A stretch of 64,000 nt of DNA, taken from NCBI GenBank assembly GCA_027627225.1, contig CM051030.1, positions 8,971,001-9,035,000 of the forward strand, written 5' to 3'. Below the pieces are notes generated by a model. That model searched no databases, was not told where the DNA came from, and was given only the letters and a program-made list of their open reading frames with translations. The DNA is from Congeria kusceri. Its lineage: Eukaryota > Mollusca > Bivalvia > Myida > Dreissenidae. How positions within the stretch are numbered: position 1 is the first letter of the stretch; the number at the start of each line of letters is the position of its first letter. Both the position numbers and the translations under genes were made by a program. Of this stretch, positions 1 through 12,700 are shown piece after piece.

Positions 1-365
1 GATGGCCGAGTCCTAACGGTTCAGCAAATTTAAAGAGACTCCATTGTGATTGGTTTTAATATTAAATAAATTGGTAATTATCACATTGGTATTACGCAAA
101 CATTTTTGATGTTTTTATTGATTAGAATACTATTTTTGCCTGAAGTCAGATATAACACTAACAAACAACGACCCATTAAATCTATCAAGTTGGCCGTTAT
201 GGTTTGGCCCATCATGTAATTAAACCGTTTAACTCGTTACAAATTTGCGGATACCCGAACAAAATATTTGAGTGTGCAATGATTTTGTTTGCACCAGGGA
301 AAGAAGTGTTCATTTTCATCGAGTTTTTATACATGTTTTATCATTCTGTTACACTGATATTGTAC

Positions 366-458
366 TTGTGCGCGGACAAGCTGACAAGAAAAATTTACTT
401 GTCCAACGGTAAAATTACCCTTGTCGGACGAGTCGGGCATAGGATTTCCGCACCCCTG
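366..458. mobile_element. possible terminal fragment of a hAT-like element
   Basis: Read on the minus strand, the segment begins CAGGGGTGCGGAAATC and continues with spaced CTTGTC/GACAAG inverted words. This is the look of a hAT-type end. No partner terminus was found, so the element is either truncated or extends past the left edge of the window. Confidence 0.3.
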
Positions 459-1006
459 ACAATACTATTAACTAAATATAATACCATACAGACTAAATGA
501 AAGTAGGTGCAGAATGTCAATATATTATTTTTTTAAATACTCTCGAAGATTACTGGAACATGATTAGTGTCTCACCATGCAAGAATAATTAAAGAACCAT
601 AATTGGTAAATTGTGCACTGACATCGCCATATAACTGTATTATAAACCCTTTAGGATTTACTGACTGTGTTCTCGAATACGGACACTTCACAGTAGACAC
701 ATATAATCGATGATTAAGGGCAAACTGGCTATAAATTATTCAATTAAATTATCCAAATCCACACTGCAACAACAATATAAAAAAAACAAAAATGGCGGAA
801 CTTACGGAAGTAAGTTTTCAAAATTCGACATCTTACCTGTATTTTACCTGAGCCAGGTAATGATTATGTTTGTTGGATTTTTCCTAAAACAAATCTGTTT
901 AAACGCATTGACAATACAATTCTAAAGTTGTCTTTTACATATGCGTTTAATTCTGTATCGGGCGTATGAAAATTGTAAACATGTTCTCCATTTAATTTAA
1001 CTTCAA

Positions 1007-1018
1007 TGCGCATGCGCA
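1007..1018. promoter_or_regulatory. NRF1-like palindrome
   Basis: The sequence is TGCGCATGCGCA, a perfect match to the NRF1 consensus palindrome, in an AT-rich setting. No adjacent first exon is visible, so promoter function is only a possibility. Confidence 0.3.
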
Positions 1019-1152
1019 CAGGTGACAGAATCAAGGGACTCAATGACTCACATTGAGCTTCCGTATAACTTTATTGCAGGGGTTGTTTCCCTTTATAATG
1101 AATTTCGCAAACATAAGTCAGTGTTAAATACGTAGACTCTACAGGATTTCTA

Positions 1153-1322
1153 CATGTGGTTGGTACACGCGCTTCTCACCTAGGCGGCCCGGGTCAACTT
1201 TCCACTCCCGACGCATGTGAGTTTGGTTGGTGGTCACCATACCGGACAGGTGGGGTTTCCTCCGGGTACTCCGATTTCCCCACACAGCACAAGACCACAC
1301 CAAAATTAAATATCTTCCAGTA
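1153..1322 (+). mobile_element. tRNA-derived SINE with conserved central domain
   Basis: A degenerate tRNA-like head (about 1153-1215) has an A-box-like GGTTGGTACACGCG and a decayed B box. It is followed by GGTTGGTGGTCACC, CCGGACAGGTGGG and a TTTCCTCCGGGTACTCCG block. That last block resembles the central domain of SINE families widespread in molluscs and other invertebrates (the Meta-SINE type is my best guess). The tail blends into AT-rich sequence. The B box is too degraded for a functional tRNA gene. Confidence 0.65.
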
Positions 1323-3929
1323 AAAAATAAATAGCTGGAAATTGCAGCTATGATTCAAAATTCGTCCCAACTTTCGTGAGTCTCTAGTAAATTAATTAGG
1401 TAGGAATGCTGGGACACACTCCGGGTCCTCACATAATGCAGCCTCAGGCGCGGGAGGACCTCATAAACTTCGAAATACACGCACAGATTTCTACATGTTC
1501 GAATAAACGCATCTTTAAGGAAGATATATCTTTAAAAAAAAAAAGATATTCGGCGTATGTTGTAAATGTTAATGAAGAATGTAAATTGAATATCCAACAT
1601 GAATATATAAAATGATGCATATATTGATTTGGTTTATAAACGAACAGTCTCATTAATTTTCTTCATAGATCGTTATTATTTTTCGATATTATTTAAAATA
1701 AAATAAAATAAATACGTAAATTTTCATTATTAAATAGCGAACTCATATTTTCATGTGGCTAGCTCATAAAACAGTAGTATGAAATGTTTCTATATTTAAA
1801 GTAAATAAAACGAATATCATTATTTCCTGTCAAAGCAATGAACTGATGAACTACCCCATGTTTTATATATCAATGCTACTTGATTAACCCAAATAAGTCA
1901 GAGTCATCTGCTCATCAACGTCAGTATGTTTATCTATAAAAAGTAAAACTAAGCATTTTAAAATTACAAAGGAATATATATATTTGAAGCGTTTTTATTA
2001 AATCATTTTAGTATACAATGCATTTATTCATAGTCTTTATGAAAACAATGTCTATTTGTAGATTGAATAGCTTCTATAGAGAATTTGATAGAAACGTCAG
2101 TTTTTCACAAGAAAAACAATGACGCAGAGCATCATAACTCTGGTGTTTGAAACACGATCTGGCCCATTTTTGGCGCCTGCTGAGATCTAGGCGCCGTGAA
2201 ACTATGAAAAGTCCATATGTTTAAGATATCTTAATTATGTAATGTCCGTACAATTAACTGCTCTTACCGCCTCACATTTTTCATCAGTGATTTTTTTTAT
2301 TCTAAATAATTTATACAGTATTTGTCAGGCAAATCAAATTTACGAGAAGTTACATTGTTTCCAAGAAAAAAATGACGAGCATGAATATGAGCGTTTATCA
2401 GAATTTTTATGGATTAAGCATTTATACTATGTGTGCCAAATAAAAACACATGTCAGGCACCATTCATCGCAATTAAAAATAATGATTTGACTTCATGTTG
2501 TGATAACAAAAACGTAAAGTTATATTAGATAGTCGCAAATGAGATTTATATTCCTTTGGAAAAATACGTCTCGAGCATTTTTGTTAATAACTATTATAGT
2601 TTATAATGCATTCATAAAGTAAAAATACCAAATGTAAATCAAATTAAATTACGATGTCCTCCGACAGTGTCTAATTATAGGAAGATGCAAAATCTATTTA
2701 TACATTGAATAGCCTCTACAGGAGAAGATAAGAGAAAAATGCAATTCTAAATAATTCTTAATAAATAGATCTACCAATCCTTATTAAAATTAGCATGCAT
2801 AGGTAGTTTATACATATAAGCAATTTTCCCTTCATTATTAATCTTACTGTGTATGGTTCTCTGGATGCTTTGTTAGAACGATTCAGCCTGTGTAGTTGAC
2901 GTGTTTACTATTAATAGGCGCAGGTTAGTCAGCGAGTGTATTCTATGGAATGTCGACTATCAAACGGGGGATTTTCACAAGATCATATTACAAGGCCTGT
3001 AAACACTAGCGTGTAAATTGAAAAAGAAAATTGAGCCAATGCAACTTCCGAGTAGGGAGTTCAGAACTGGAAACGAGTCAATCCGTAAACAAAGTAAAGA
3101 GGTATGTCTGGATTTCTCTACATTGGCTCATTTTTCCATTTACCTCCGCAAAGAAATTGGGCAAATTTTTACAGGCCGTGATGGGGATTTCTTTTAAACT
3201 ATCCGATGCAATGTTAGGATTTATTCATTCGGGACTACTGGCGGGAAATTTTCACAACATTTGATTGGATGTGGAGGAAGGTTAAATGTTGGGTTAAACA
3301 GCTACACCGAATAAAAACGACATAATAATACATTTTATAATGGTTTATTTCATATTTTGCTAATGAACAAAACGGAGAAAACAATAATATAATTAAAAAT
3401 TAATTATCTATCGGTATTAAAATATCTTATCGGATTATTCGATAGGTTAATTCGTGTATTTCATTACTTTTTACCACATTACGCATTCTTATATTTAGAT
3501 TTGAACGTGCCGCATTTGGTCACAAATTGCACATACACGCGTTGCTGGTTACAACCCAAGCATACAGTATATTTTAATAGATACGGTACACGCGCGTAAT
3601 ATTATACAGTCTTTAGAGTTCCTTGCCGGAATGAATTTGTTATTCTAACATGATACTCGCTAATTGTTCTATAGACAAAGAACACAATTATCGTTGTTGA
3701 ACTACCTAACTAACAATGCAAAAAGAAATCCCGATTCAGAGCGGAGTATAGTTAAAAGTAGTTCCAATTCCAATTGCAATAATATAATGTCAAATCGTGT
3801 TAGAATCGAAATAATTTTCGCATTATCGGTGTTAATCGACCAATAAACAACTCTTTGTCGTTTTGATTTGGGCGGGCTATGAAACAACAATCTTTATTGG
3901 CCGATAAACAACGATAAATCAACAATGGT
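1323..3929. other. AT-rich intergenic DNA, nothing recognised
   Basis: I see no exon, RNA gene or terminal inverted repeats. One small palindrome, with GGCGCC on both sides of a short spacer, lies near 2173-2196. Short open frames in both strands are unrelated to known domains and look random. Confidence 0.5.
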
Positions 3930-5955
3930 GTGATATGTCGCGTCTTTTTTTATTATAGCCGTACTGACGCACATGGTGTGATATGTCGCATCTTTTTTAT
4001 TGTAGCCGTTCTGACGCGCATGGTGTTATGATTATGTCGCATCTTTTTTATTTTAGCCGATCCGGCGCGCATGGTGTGAAAAGCCGCATCTTTTTATTGT
4101 AACTGTACTGACGCACATGGTGTGGTATGTCGCATCGTTTTATTGTACCCCTACTGACTAACATGGTGTGATATGTCGCATCGTTTTATTGTAGCCCTAC
4201 TGACGCACATGGAGTGATATGTCGCATCTTTTTATTGTACCCCTACTGACGCACAAGGTGTGATATGTCGCATCTTTTTATTGTACCCCTACTGACGCAC
4301 ATGGTGTGATATGTCGCATCTTTTTATTGTAGCCGTACTGACGCGCATGGTGTGATATGTCGCATTATTTATTGTAGCCATACTGACGCGCATGGTGTGA
4401 TATGTCGCATCTTTTTATTGCAGCCGTACTGAAGCGCATGGAGTGATATGTCGCATCTTTTTATTGTACCGTACTGACGCGCATGGTGTGATATGTCGCA
4501 TCTTTTTTTATTGTAGCCGTACTGACGGGCATGGTGTAATATACATACCGCATCTTTTTATTGAAGCTGCACTGACGCGCATGGTGTGATATGTCTCATC
4601 TTTTTAGTGTAGGCATACTGACGCGCATGGTGTGATATGTCGCATCTTTTTATTGTAGCGTCACTGACGCGCATGGTGTGATATGTCGCATCTTTTTATT
4701 GTAGCCGTACTGACGCGCATGGTGTGATATGTCGCATCTTTTTATTGTAGCCGCACTGACGCGCATGGTGTGATATGTCGCATCTTTTTATTTTTTTTAT
4801 TTTAGCCGCACTGACGCGCATGGTGTGATATGTCGCATCTTTTTATTGTAGCCGTACTGATGCGCATGGTGTGATATGTCACATCTTTTTATTGAAGCCG
4901 CACTAACGCGCATGGTGTGATATGTCGCATCTTTTTATTGTAGCCATACTGACGCGCATATGGTGATATGTCGCATCTTTTTATTGTCGCCGCACTGACG
5001 CGCATGGTGTGATATGTCGCATCTTTTTGTTGTAGCCGCACTGACGCACATGGTGTGATATGTCGCATCTTTGTATTGTAGCCGTACTGACGCGAATGGT
5101 GTGATATGTCGGAATTTTTAATTTTAGCCGCACTGTCGCACATGGAGTGATGTGTCGCATCTTTTCATTTTAGCCGCACTGGCACACATGGTGTGATATT
5201 TCGCGTCTTTTTATTGGAGCCGTACTGATGCGAATATTGTGATATCTCACATCTTGTTATTGTACACCTACTGACGCGCATGGTGTGATATGTCGCATCT
5301 TTTTATTGTAGCCATACTGACGTGCATGGTGTGATATGTCGCATCGTTTTATTGTAGCCGCACTGACGCGCATGGTGTGATATGTCGCATCTTTGTATTG
5401 TAGCCGTACTGACACGAATGGTGTGATTTGTCGGATTTTTTAATTTTAGCCGCACTGTCGCACATGGAGTGATGTGTCGCATCTTTTTATTGTAGCCGCA
5501 CTGTCGCACATGGAGTGATATGTCGCATCTTTTTATTTTAGCCGCACTGTCGCACATGGAGTGATGTGTCGCATCTTTTTATTTTAGCCGCACTGGCGCA
5601 CATGGAGTGGTATGTCGCATCTTTTTATTTTAGCCGCACTGTCGCACATGGAGTGATGTGTCGCATCTTTTCATTTTAGCCGCACTGGCACACATAGTGT
5701 GATATTTCGCGTCTTTTTATTGGAGCCACACTGATGCGAATATTGTGATATGTCGCATCTTTTTATTGCACACCTACTGACGCGCATGGTGTGATATGTC
5801 AAATCTGTTTTATTGGAGCCGCGCTGACGTACATGGTGTGGTATGTCGCATCTTTTTATTTTAGCCGCACTGACGCGTATTATGTGACATGTCGCATCTT
5901 TTTATTGTATCCTCACCGACGCGCATTATGTGATATGTCGTACCTTTTTAGAAGA
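3930..5955. repeat. 46-bp tandem satellite array
   Basis: Roughly forty diverged copies of a 46-bp unit run across two kilobases. The recurring words are GTGATATGTCGCATC, TTTTTATTGTAGCC and CTGACGCGCATGG. Units differ by substitutions and small indels, and variants with GTCGCACATGGAGTG cluster near 5440-5660, which suggests local higher-order homogenisation. Cys/His-rich open frames on the minus strand at 4889-5143 and 5303-5557 are by-products of the repeat. Confidence 0.93.
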
Positions 5956-6782
5956 GCCGCCAGTCTATTCTATGTTTGACATCTTGTTCTTACTTTGTGT
6001 CACAAAGTGTTCTGTTCTTCTTAGTGCAATATATACAACACTTTTTTCCTTATATACTAGCGTGCTAACACCTATGAGTAAAGATGTAACAATTATACAA
6101 TATTTATCTTTTTATTTGCAAAAGTATATAATAATCAGCTTGGATTAACATTTCTCAAATAACATATAATAATAGTAACAATGTTTGAAAAAGTCTGAAC
6201 ATTAAAAGAGTTAATTTAGACATGATAAAGTAATAGTAACAAATAAAACGATAAAAATAAAAAATAATAAATGTAAAACAGACTATTTAGTGTAAAAAGT
6301 AACACATATTACAAATTTTACAAATATTAAACACAATATGAATAAAATCTTTAAATCAAATCTGAAGTAAAAAACAAAGAAATGCTACTTTACAAGAATT
6401 AATAATAAGTAAAGCACCATGGGAGGGACCCCCCCCCCTCCTCCCAAAATGTGACTTTTCTAGAATGTGAGGAGTTTTCCCGGCCTGCTCTGCCAGCACT
6501 TGATTACAAGACTGATTAAGACAATGTTTCATGTACCAATATACCGTCACGTCAGCAAAATTAACATTCAGTATACTGACATTTATGTAGTATACTGATA
6601 AAAAAAAAACGTGTAAATTGTAAAAATGTTGTAAGATACAGGACATTGTCATACATGTAAAAACATTTTTATTTTATCGATTTTCTGTGGATACATTACT
6701 ATATAGAAAACTTTTATAAAAATAATTTTTTAAGAATATTAAATTGTTCACATAAACAAGACACTGTGTTCGATCAACTCTC
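5956..6782. other. AT-rich DNA, nothing recognised
   Basis: No gene is visible. A G/C-homopolymer patch (GGGAGGGA followed by ten C) sits near 6420-6440 and resembles the run at 62177, but no element could be delimited. Confidence 0.45.
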
Positions 6783-7471
6783 ATGCCCCAGGTTAGTGCT
6801 GGTCAGCCCATTTGAATTATTCTCCAAATTAGGTCAAGGTCAAAGTACGGTTGGGTGATATGGGTGGATTGGGAATGATCTTAAGCAACTACTGTGTAAG
6901 TATCCGAATGCTGTAGTAAGCGGTGCTGGTGCTAGACGAAATGGTAAAATCTATTTAACCAAGAAGTAGCCCATTTGAATTATTCAAATTAGGTCAATGT
7001 CAAGGTCAAAGTGAGGTTGGGTAATATGGGTGCATTAGGAATGGTAAACAGCCCATTTGAATTATTCTAAGTGCAAGTTAGGTCAAACTCAAGGTCAAAG
7101 TGAGGTTGGGTGATATGGGTGCATTAGGAACGGTCATAAGTAACAACTGTGTAAATATCCAAGTGTTGTAGTAAGCGGTGTTGGTGCTAGACGAGCCGGT
7201 AAAATCTAGCTAACCAAGAAATGGCAATTTTGAATTATTATAAGTCCAAATTAGGTCAACGTCAAGATCAAAGTGAGGTTGTGTGATATGTGTGGGTAGG
7301 GAATGGTCATATGCAACAACTGTGTAAGTATCAAAGTGTTGTAGTAGGCGGTGTTGGTGCTAGACGAAACGGTAAAATCTACTTAATCTTGTCACAGACA
7401 GAAGGACGGACGGAGTGACGGAAGGACGGACAGATCACTATATGCCTCCTGCATCAAGATGCCGGGGGCAT
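6783..7471. mobile_element. dispersed repeat with ATGCCCC / GGGGGCAT ends
   Basis: Begins ATGCCCCA and ends GGGGGCAT, a short inverted terminus. Inside are three to four diverged copies of a roughly 140-180-bp unit containing AGGTCAAGGTCAAAGTGAGG, GGTGATATGGGTG and GGTGCTAGACG. A GGACGGACGGA stretch lies near the right end. There is no coding capacity, so it is a non-autonomous element. Confidence 0.6.
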
Positions 7472-8306
7472 AAAAAATATTTTTTTTAGAATATTAAATT
7501 GTTCACATAAAAAATATTCTAGTAAGCTATAAGAGAACTTTCTGCTTCTAGTATTTTCGCCCACGCAATTGAGTGGAAAGGTCCTTTCCATACAAGTAAT
7601 GAATAGACAGATTAGTATGATATACGACAACAAAAAGCAACAATAACTGAACAGAAAATCCTCCACTTGGTGCATGAAACATGCCCAGTCCATCTGACAA
7701 ATAAACCAACATTGAGGGAGTTGTGAGTTAAAAACACTGATTATCTCTAAATCTTCAATAATATGGAAAAAGTCTATGCAAAGTGAATATTTATTCTAAT
7801 AAATATAAGTTAATGCTGAATTCTAGTGCTATTCAGAACTGACTTATGTCTAATTTACAAATAATACAGATTATGAAATGAAATAACAAATAAAGTCTAA
7901 TTCTGGTAATAAAACAGCATAATTTCCCAGATAATAAAGAACTCATATGTCTAGTTCCCATAAAAATTTCAGCATAATTCCCTGATGAATTTTAGTTTGT
8001 ATGTATTATTCCAGTAGAAAAATATCACTATTCCCTGGTGAATTAACAACTTATATAGCCAGTTCAAAAGCAGCATCCCTGGTGAATTTACAGTTCTGGT
8101 TTAGTACCAGTGGTAGCACTGACAAATCGAGGGTTTAGCGTGAACCTATTGTATCTGCTTAACATTTTATAACGGATACAAATTAATATGGCACATTCCA
8201 TAATTAATGAACAAGCAATGTCCGGTTTCAGTAATAATTCTGACAGCAAAATACCCTCGTGTATTAAGAGATTAAGTATAAATCCTGTACTAAGTAAATT
8301 AAGTTT
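7472..8306. other. AT-rich DNA, nothing recognised
   Basis: No exon or element boundary is visible. Loose copies of a CCCTGGTGAATT / AATTCCC word recur at 7920-8100 and may be very old relatives of the minisatellite that follows. Confidence 0.4.
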
Positions 8307-8395
8307 AAATTAACTGTATATGTCCAATTTTAAATTAACTGTATATGTCCAATTTTAAATTAACTGTATATGTCAAATTTTAAATTAATTGTTCA
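8307..8395. repeat. 26-bp tandem repeat
   Basis: Three to four copies of a 26-bp unit built on TAAATTAACTGTATATGTCC and AATTT. Confidence 0.85.
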
Positions 8396-8569
8396 TTTCT
8401 AATTCCATTGATAATGCTGAAAAATTGAAGAGGAGTGAATAAACTATTTTATCTTATTCTAGTAAAAAATTGCATATTCCAAGGTTCTAGCAACCCCTAA
8501 ATTCAGTAATTATACAGCACAATTCCCAAGTAAATAAAGCATAAGGTCTAATTAATTTGAAACCAATGA

Positions 8570-9290
8570 ACTAACAAAGTCTAATTCCAGTAATAATACA
8601 GTGTATGTTCCAAGTAAATAAACCACAATGTCTAATTCCAGTAATAATACAGTGTATGTTCCAAGTAAATAAACCACAATGTCTGATTCCAGTAATAATA
8701 CAGTGTATGTTCCAAGTAAATAAACCACAAAGTCTAATTCCAGTAATAATACAGTGTATGTTCCAAGTAAATAAACCACAATGTCTAATTCCAGTAATAA
8801 TACAGTGTATGTTCCAAGTAAATAAACCACAAAGTCTAATTCCAGTAATAATACAATGTATGTTCCAAGTAAATAAACCACAAAGTCTAATTCCAGTAAT
8901 AATACAGTGTATGTTCCCAGTAAATAAACCACAATGTCTAATTCCAGTAATAATACAGTGTATATTCCAAGTAAATAAACCACAATGTCTAATTCCAGTA
9001 GTAATACAGTGTATGTTCCAAGTAAATAAACCACAATGTCTAATTCCAGTAATAATACAGTGTTGTTCCAAGTAAATAAACCACAATGTCCAAATTCAGT
9101 AATAATACAGCGAATGTTCCAAGTAAATACACCACAATGTCTAATTCCAGTAAAAATACAGTGTATGTTTCAAGTAAATAAACCACAATGTCTTATTCCA
9201 GTAAACATACAGCATACTTTCCCAAAAGAAGGAACTATTGTAGCAATGTCTAATTTCAGTAACAATACAGAAATATTCCCACATGGATAA
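8570..9290. repeat. 51-bp minisatellite
   Basis: About thirteen copies of a 51-bp unit (words TAATAATACAGTGTATGTTC, CAAGTAAATAAACCACAA and TGTCTAATTCCAG). Copies are nearly identical at 8600-9080 and progressively decayed toward 9290. Because 51 is a multiple of three, several frames stay open on both strands, giving false 156-171-residue 'proteins' with a 17-residue repeat. Inverted copies lie at 9805-9906. Confidence 0.95.
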
Positions 9291-9332
9291 ACACATAACC
9301 CCAGTACAAATCCAGAAAACACTCAAAGTAAA

Positions 9333-9650
9333 TGAAGTATGGTTGTCTCAAACTGCAGAATGATTTCTTGTAGTCAGGTAAGGTTAAGGCTCCTCATGAA
9401 GTATGGTTGTCTCAAACTGCAGAATGATTTCTTGTAGTCCGGTAAGGTTAAGGCTCCTCATGAAGTATGGTTGTCTCAAACTGCAGAATGATTTCTTGTA
9501 GTCAGGTAAGGTTAAGGCTCCTCATGAAGTATGGTTGTCTCAAACTGCAGAATGATTTCTTGTAGTCAGGTAAGGTTAAGGCTCCTCATGAAGTATGGTT
9601 GTCTCAAACTGCAGAATGATTTCTTGTAGTCAGGTAAGGTTAACGGTCCT
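9333..9650. repeat. 64-bp tandem repeat in the 3' UTR/flank of the trefoil-like gene
   Basis: Five almost identical copies of a 64-bp unit (GAAGTATGGTTGTCTCAAAC, TGCAGAATGATTTCTTG, GGTAAGGTTAAGGCTCC). The array begins about 30 bases past the stop codon of the minus-strand gene, so it is probably transcribed as 3' untranslated sequence. The near-identity indicates recent expansion. Confidence 0.93.
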
Positions 9651-9677
9651 CTCGTGAATGTTCAGATTTTTGCACAG

Positions 9678-9707
9678 TTACTTTGTGGCCACGGAGTAGG
9701 GGGAATA
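9678..9707 (-). CDS. trefoil-like gene, coding exon 6 (terminal)
   Basis: After a TTTTCAG acceptor, nine codons (YSPYSVATK) and a TAA stop continue phase 0 from exon 5. Another frame through the same segment stays open longer (ending in SREDR) but is out of phase with the previous exon. Confidence 0.68.
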   Translation of the reverse strand, partial: YSPYSVATK

Positions 9708-12700
9708 CTGAAAATAAATGAAACAACAAGTAGTTCAGTAATATAAATTAATACAAAGAAATAAAATAAAACGAGCGACAATAGTGACTACTGACTGTCA
9801 AGTGGTACTGGTACTGGTACTGGAATTAGACATTGTGGTTTATTTACTGGGAACATACACTGTATTATTACTGGAATTAGACTTTGTGGTTTATTTACTT
9901 GGAAAGGTACTGGTCTATTATTACGGTAATAATTTTGGATACAAGTTATAATGTAGAAAACTTGTGATGATACATTTGACATTAACTTTATAGAGTCAAG
10001 TCATTTTGTAGAATCTTGTGATGATACATTTGACAGTAACTTTATAGAGTCAAGTCTTTTTGTAGAATCTTGCGATGATACATTTGACAGTAACTTTATA
10101 GAGTCATTTTGTAGAACCTTGTGACGACACATCTGACATCAAAGTCTAAGTCCTAGAAAGGGGTTCCACTAAATGGAGGGTAGTTAAGGGAACAGGGCAA
10201 GAATTAAACAGTAAAATGCATGTGAGAACTCCTCTTTAATTCGTAAAATATAGTGGGGTTGTTAGAAGTATTACATCTTTAGACAAAATGTTCCCAAATT
10301 TGGACAGAAAACCATTCTAGAAAATTGTCTTCTGCTAAATGGATCTCAAATTAAACTAACAAAATGTCAACTCACTATCAGTCGCACTCCAAACATGGCA
10401 TGGTCCTCTTTGCCAGTTGCCAGGGCTGGTTTCAGCTGACCATCAGGTAAATTTCCCACATGGCGGAACCGCTCTTTAAGGGATTCAAGGATGATGAACT
10501 GACCCCTTTGTGTCAGCTGAAACTTTGTCTCCACCCCATGCATAACCCCCGGGGGCTGGAATGTAAAGAAATGTGTCTTAGTTTGTATTGTTCATTTATT
10601 CGTGTCAGTATTAGTGCTGAACAGAAAATGGATAGTAATGAATGTATCCAAAACATATGCATAACAGGTTTTCGAAACTGTGCTTCATGGCTAATGGAAA
10701 CAAAACACAAAAGAAAAATATAATGTTCCTTTAAATTTAATTTAATTCATGACAAATATAATTATTAAGTGACTAAAGTAAGTTAAGTGACAAATAGTTC
10801 GTAAATGAACTAAACTAAAATATATTTATAACCTAGTAGAAGAACATTTCATAGAAGGAAATACAAATCAGTCAGGCTTTTGCCTACCATATGAATAACG
10901 ACCGTGCTGCCATTGATGATGGCAAGGAAGTTGTTGTTGTTATGGAGGCGTACTTGATTGCTCCCCTCATTCACAATCGTCCAAGTTGCTAAATTATAAA
11001 TACACACGTTTTACATGTACTTCTGTCTGTCTTCACATTGTTCAGCAAAAACACCTATGTTTTACTACAGCTTATATTTAGCAGAACATTATATATAAAT
11101 TCAATACCTCTTTTGTATTGACAATATATCATAATTTGAATTAATACACACACAATTTTGAAATCATGCAATACCACAATAATTGAAAATTAACTAATAT
11201 TACAGGTATAAACAAAATTGTGATATGATACAATAATTCTAAATATGCTTGTATAGTGTATTAAAAGAGCATATCAAGCGTTTTTTGTATTAAATAGACA
11301 CATATTAAAACAAGATTATTATATAATTTTTCTGAATTTTTTATCAAGTAGCAACAACAAATTGATGGCATCTTTAAGAAAAAATTATATGCACAGCTAT
11401 TTTGGGATACACATTTTCATAAGGATTCCAACTCACGTCAACACAACTTCAATGAAAACTGAAAATCTAGACTATTGTTTTAAACAATGCTTCAATCTTA
11501 ATTTCTTTTATATCAACTTTATTTTTGCAAAAGCTATAGTCGACCTTCCGGTGATACGCCCCTTTTTAAGAAGTTTTGTTATAAAGATCACAAGTCTATT
11601 AGATTTGCAGAAAGCTTTTTTTTGAACACTTTTTGGGGCACAAATGTGCACTATTTGAGTAGAAATTGAAATAGTGTGAAGATAGTAGAAAGACGTATGC
11701 CCCCTAAGCATATGCTTGTCAGAGGAAGGCAACACAAGGTCAGTTACATGTTGGCAAAAATGACACTTCCCACAAAAGGTTTTATTTTAAATCAATTCAA
11801 TACTAATGGAGTTATGCTCTGCACAAAACAATAAACAAAGGGCAATTACTCCATAAATATTGAAGAAAGAGCTGTAGTCCTTGTGCTGTGCACTTTCTCT
11901 TATTGTCCTCTAACATTAAATGAAGTTTCATTTGAATCCCTTCAATACTAATGGAGTAATGCTCCGCACAAGAAAATTAAACAACGGGCAATTACTCTGA
12001 TTGTACTCTAATATTATACGATGTGCCATTTGAATTCCTTAAATACAAATCTAGTTATGCTCCGCACAAGAAAATCAATGCTTCACATAAGGAAATAAAA
12101 CAAAGGGCAATAACTCCATAAATATTGAAGAAAGAGTTGTGATCCTTGTGCTCAACACTTTCTCTCATTGTCCTCCATCGTTATATGAAGTTTCATTTGA
12201 ATCCCTTCAATACTAATGGAGAGATGCTCCGCACAAGAATATTAATGCGTCAAATAAGGAAATAAAACAAAGGGAAATAACTCCCTCAATATTAAAGAAA
12301 TAGTTGTGGTCCTTGTGCTCTGCACTTCCTCTCATTGTCCTCTATCATTATATGAAGTTTCATTTGAATCCCTTCAATATTAATGGAGTTATGCTCTGCA
12401 CAAGAACATTAATGCTTCACATAAGGAAATAATACAAAGGGCAATAACTCCATAAATATTGAAGAAAGAGTTGTGGTCCTTGTGCTGTGCATTTCCTCTC
12501 ATTGTCCTCTATCATCATATGAAGTTTCATTTGAATCCATTCAATACTAATGGAGTTATGCTCTGCACAAGAAAATTAAACAAAGAGCAATAACTCTGTA
12601 AATATTGAAGAAATAGTTATGGTCCTTGTGCTCTGCACTCCCTCTCATTGTCCTCTAGCATTATATGAAGTTTCAACTGAATCCCTTCAATACTATTGGA

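Larger units (their letters stand above)
1..1150. other. AT-rich non-coding DNA
   Basis: No exon-like segment is visible. Short open frames here have no recognisable domain, and their base composition matches the surrounding non-coding DNA. The stretch holds a possible transposon end (366-458) and an NRF1-like palindrome (1007-1018), listed separately. Confidence 0.5.

Noticed and set aside
3930..5955. CRISPR-like array of regular repeats
   Set aside because: Units are contiguous with no unique spacers, and the genome is eukaryotic. The same applies to 14848-15497 and 60066-60585.
8552..9086. Open frames of 156-171 residues on both strands with 17-residue repeats
   Set aside because: The 51-bp minisatellite period is a multiple of three, so stop-free frames arise automatically on both strands. 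There is no codon bias or splice context.
9651..9707. Longer alternative last exon reading FPLLRGHKVTVQKSEHSRED for the trefoil-like gene
   Set aside because: It needs a different phase from the one left by exon 5 (donor after a complete codon), so the in-phase short ending YSPYSVATK was preferred.
10460..10723. Plus-strand 87-residue open frame with an in-frame ATG
   Set aside because: It lies antisense to exon 5 of the minus-strand trefoil-like gene and its peptide has no family resemblance.
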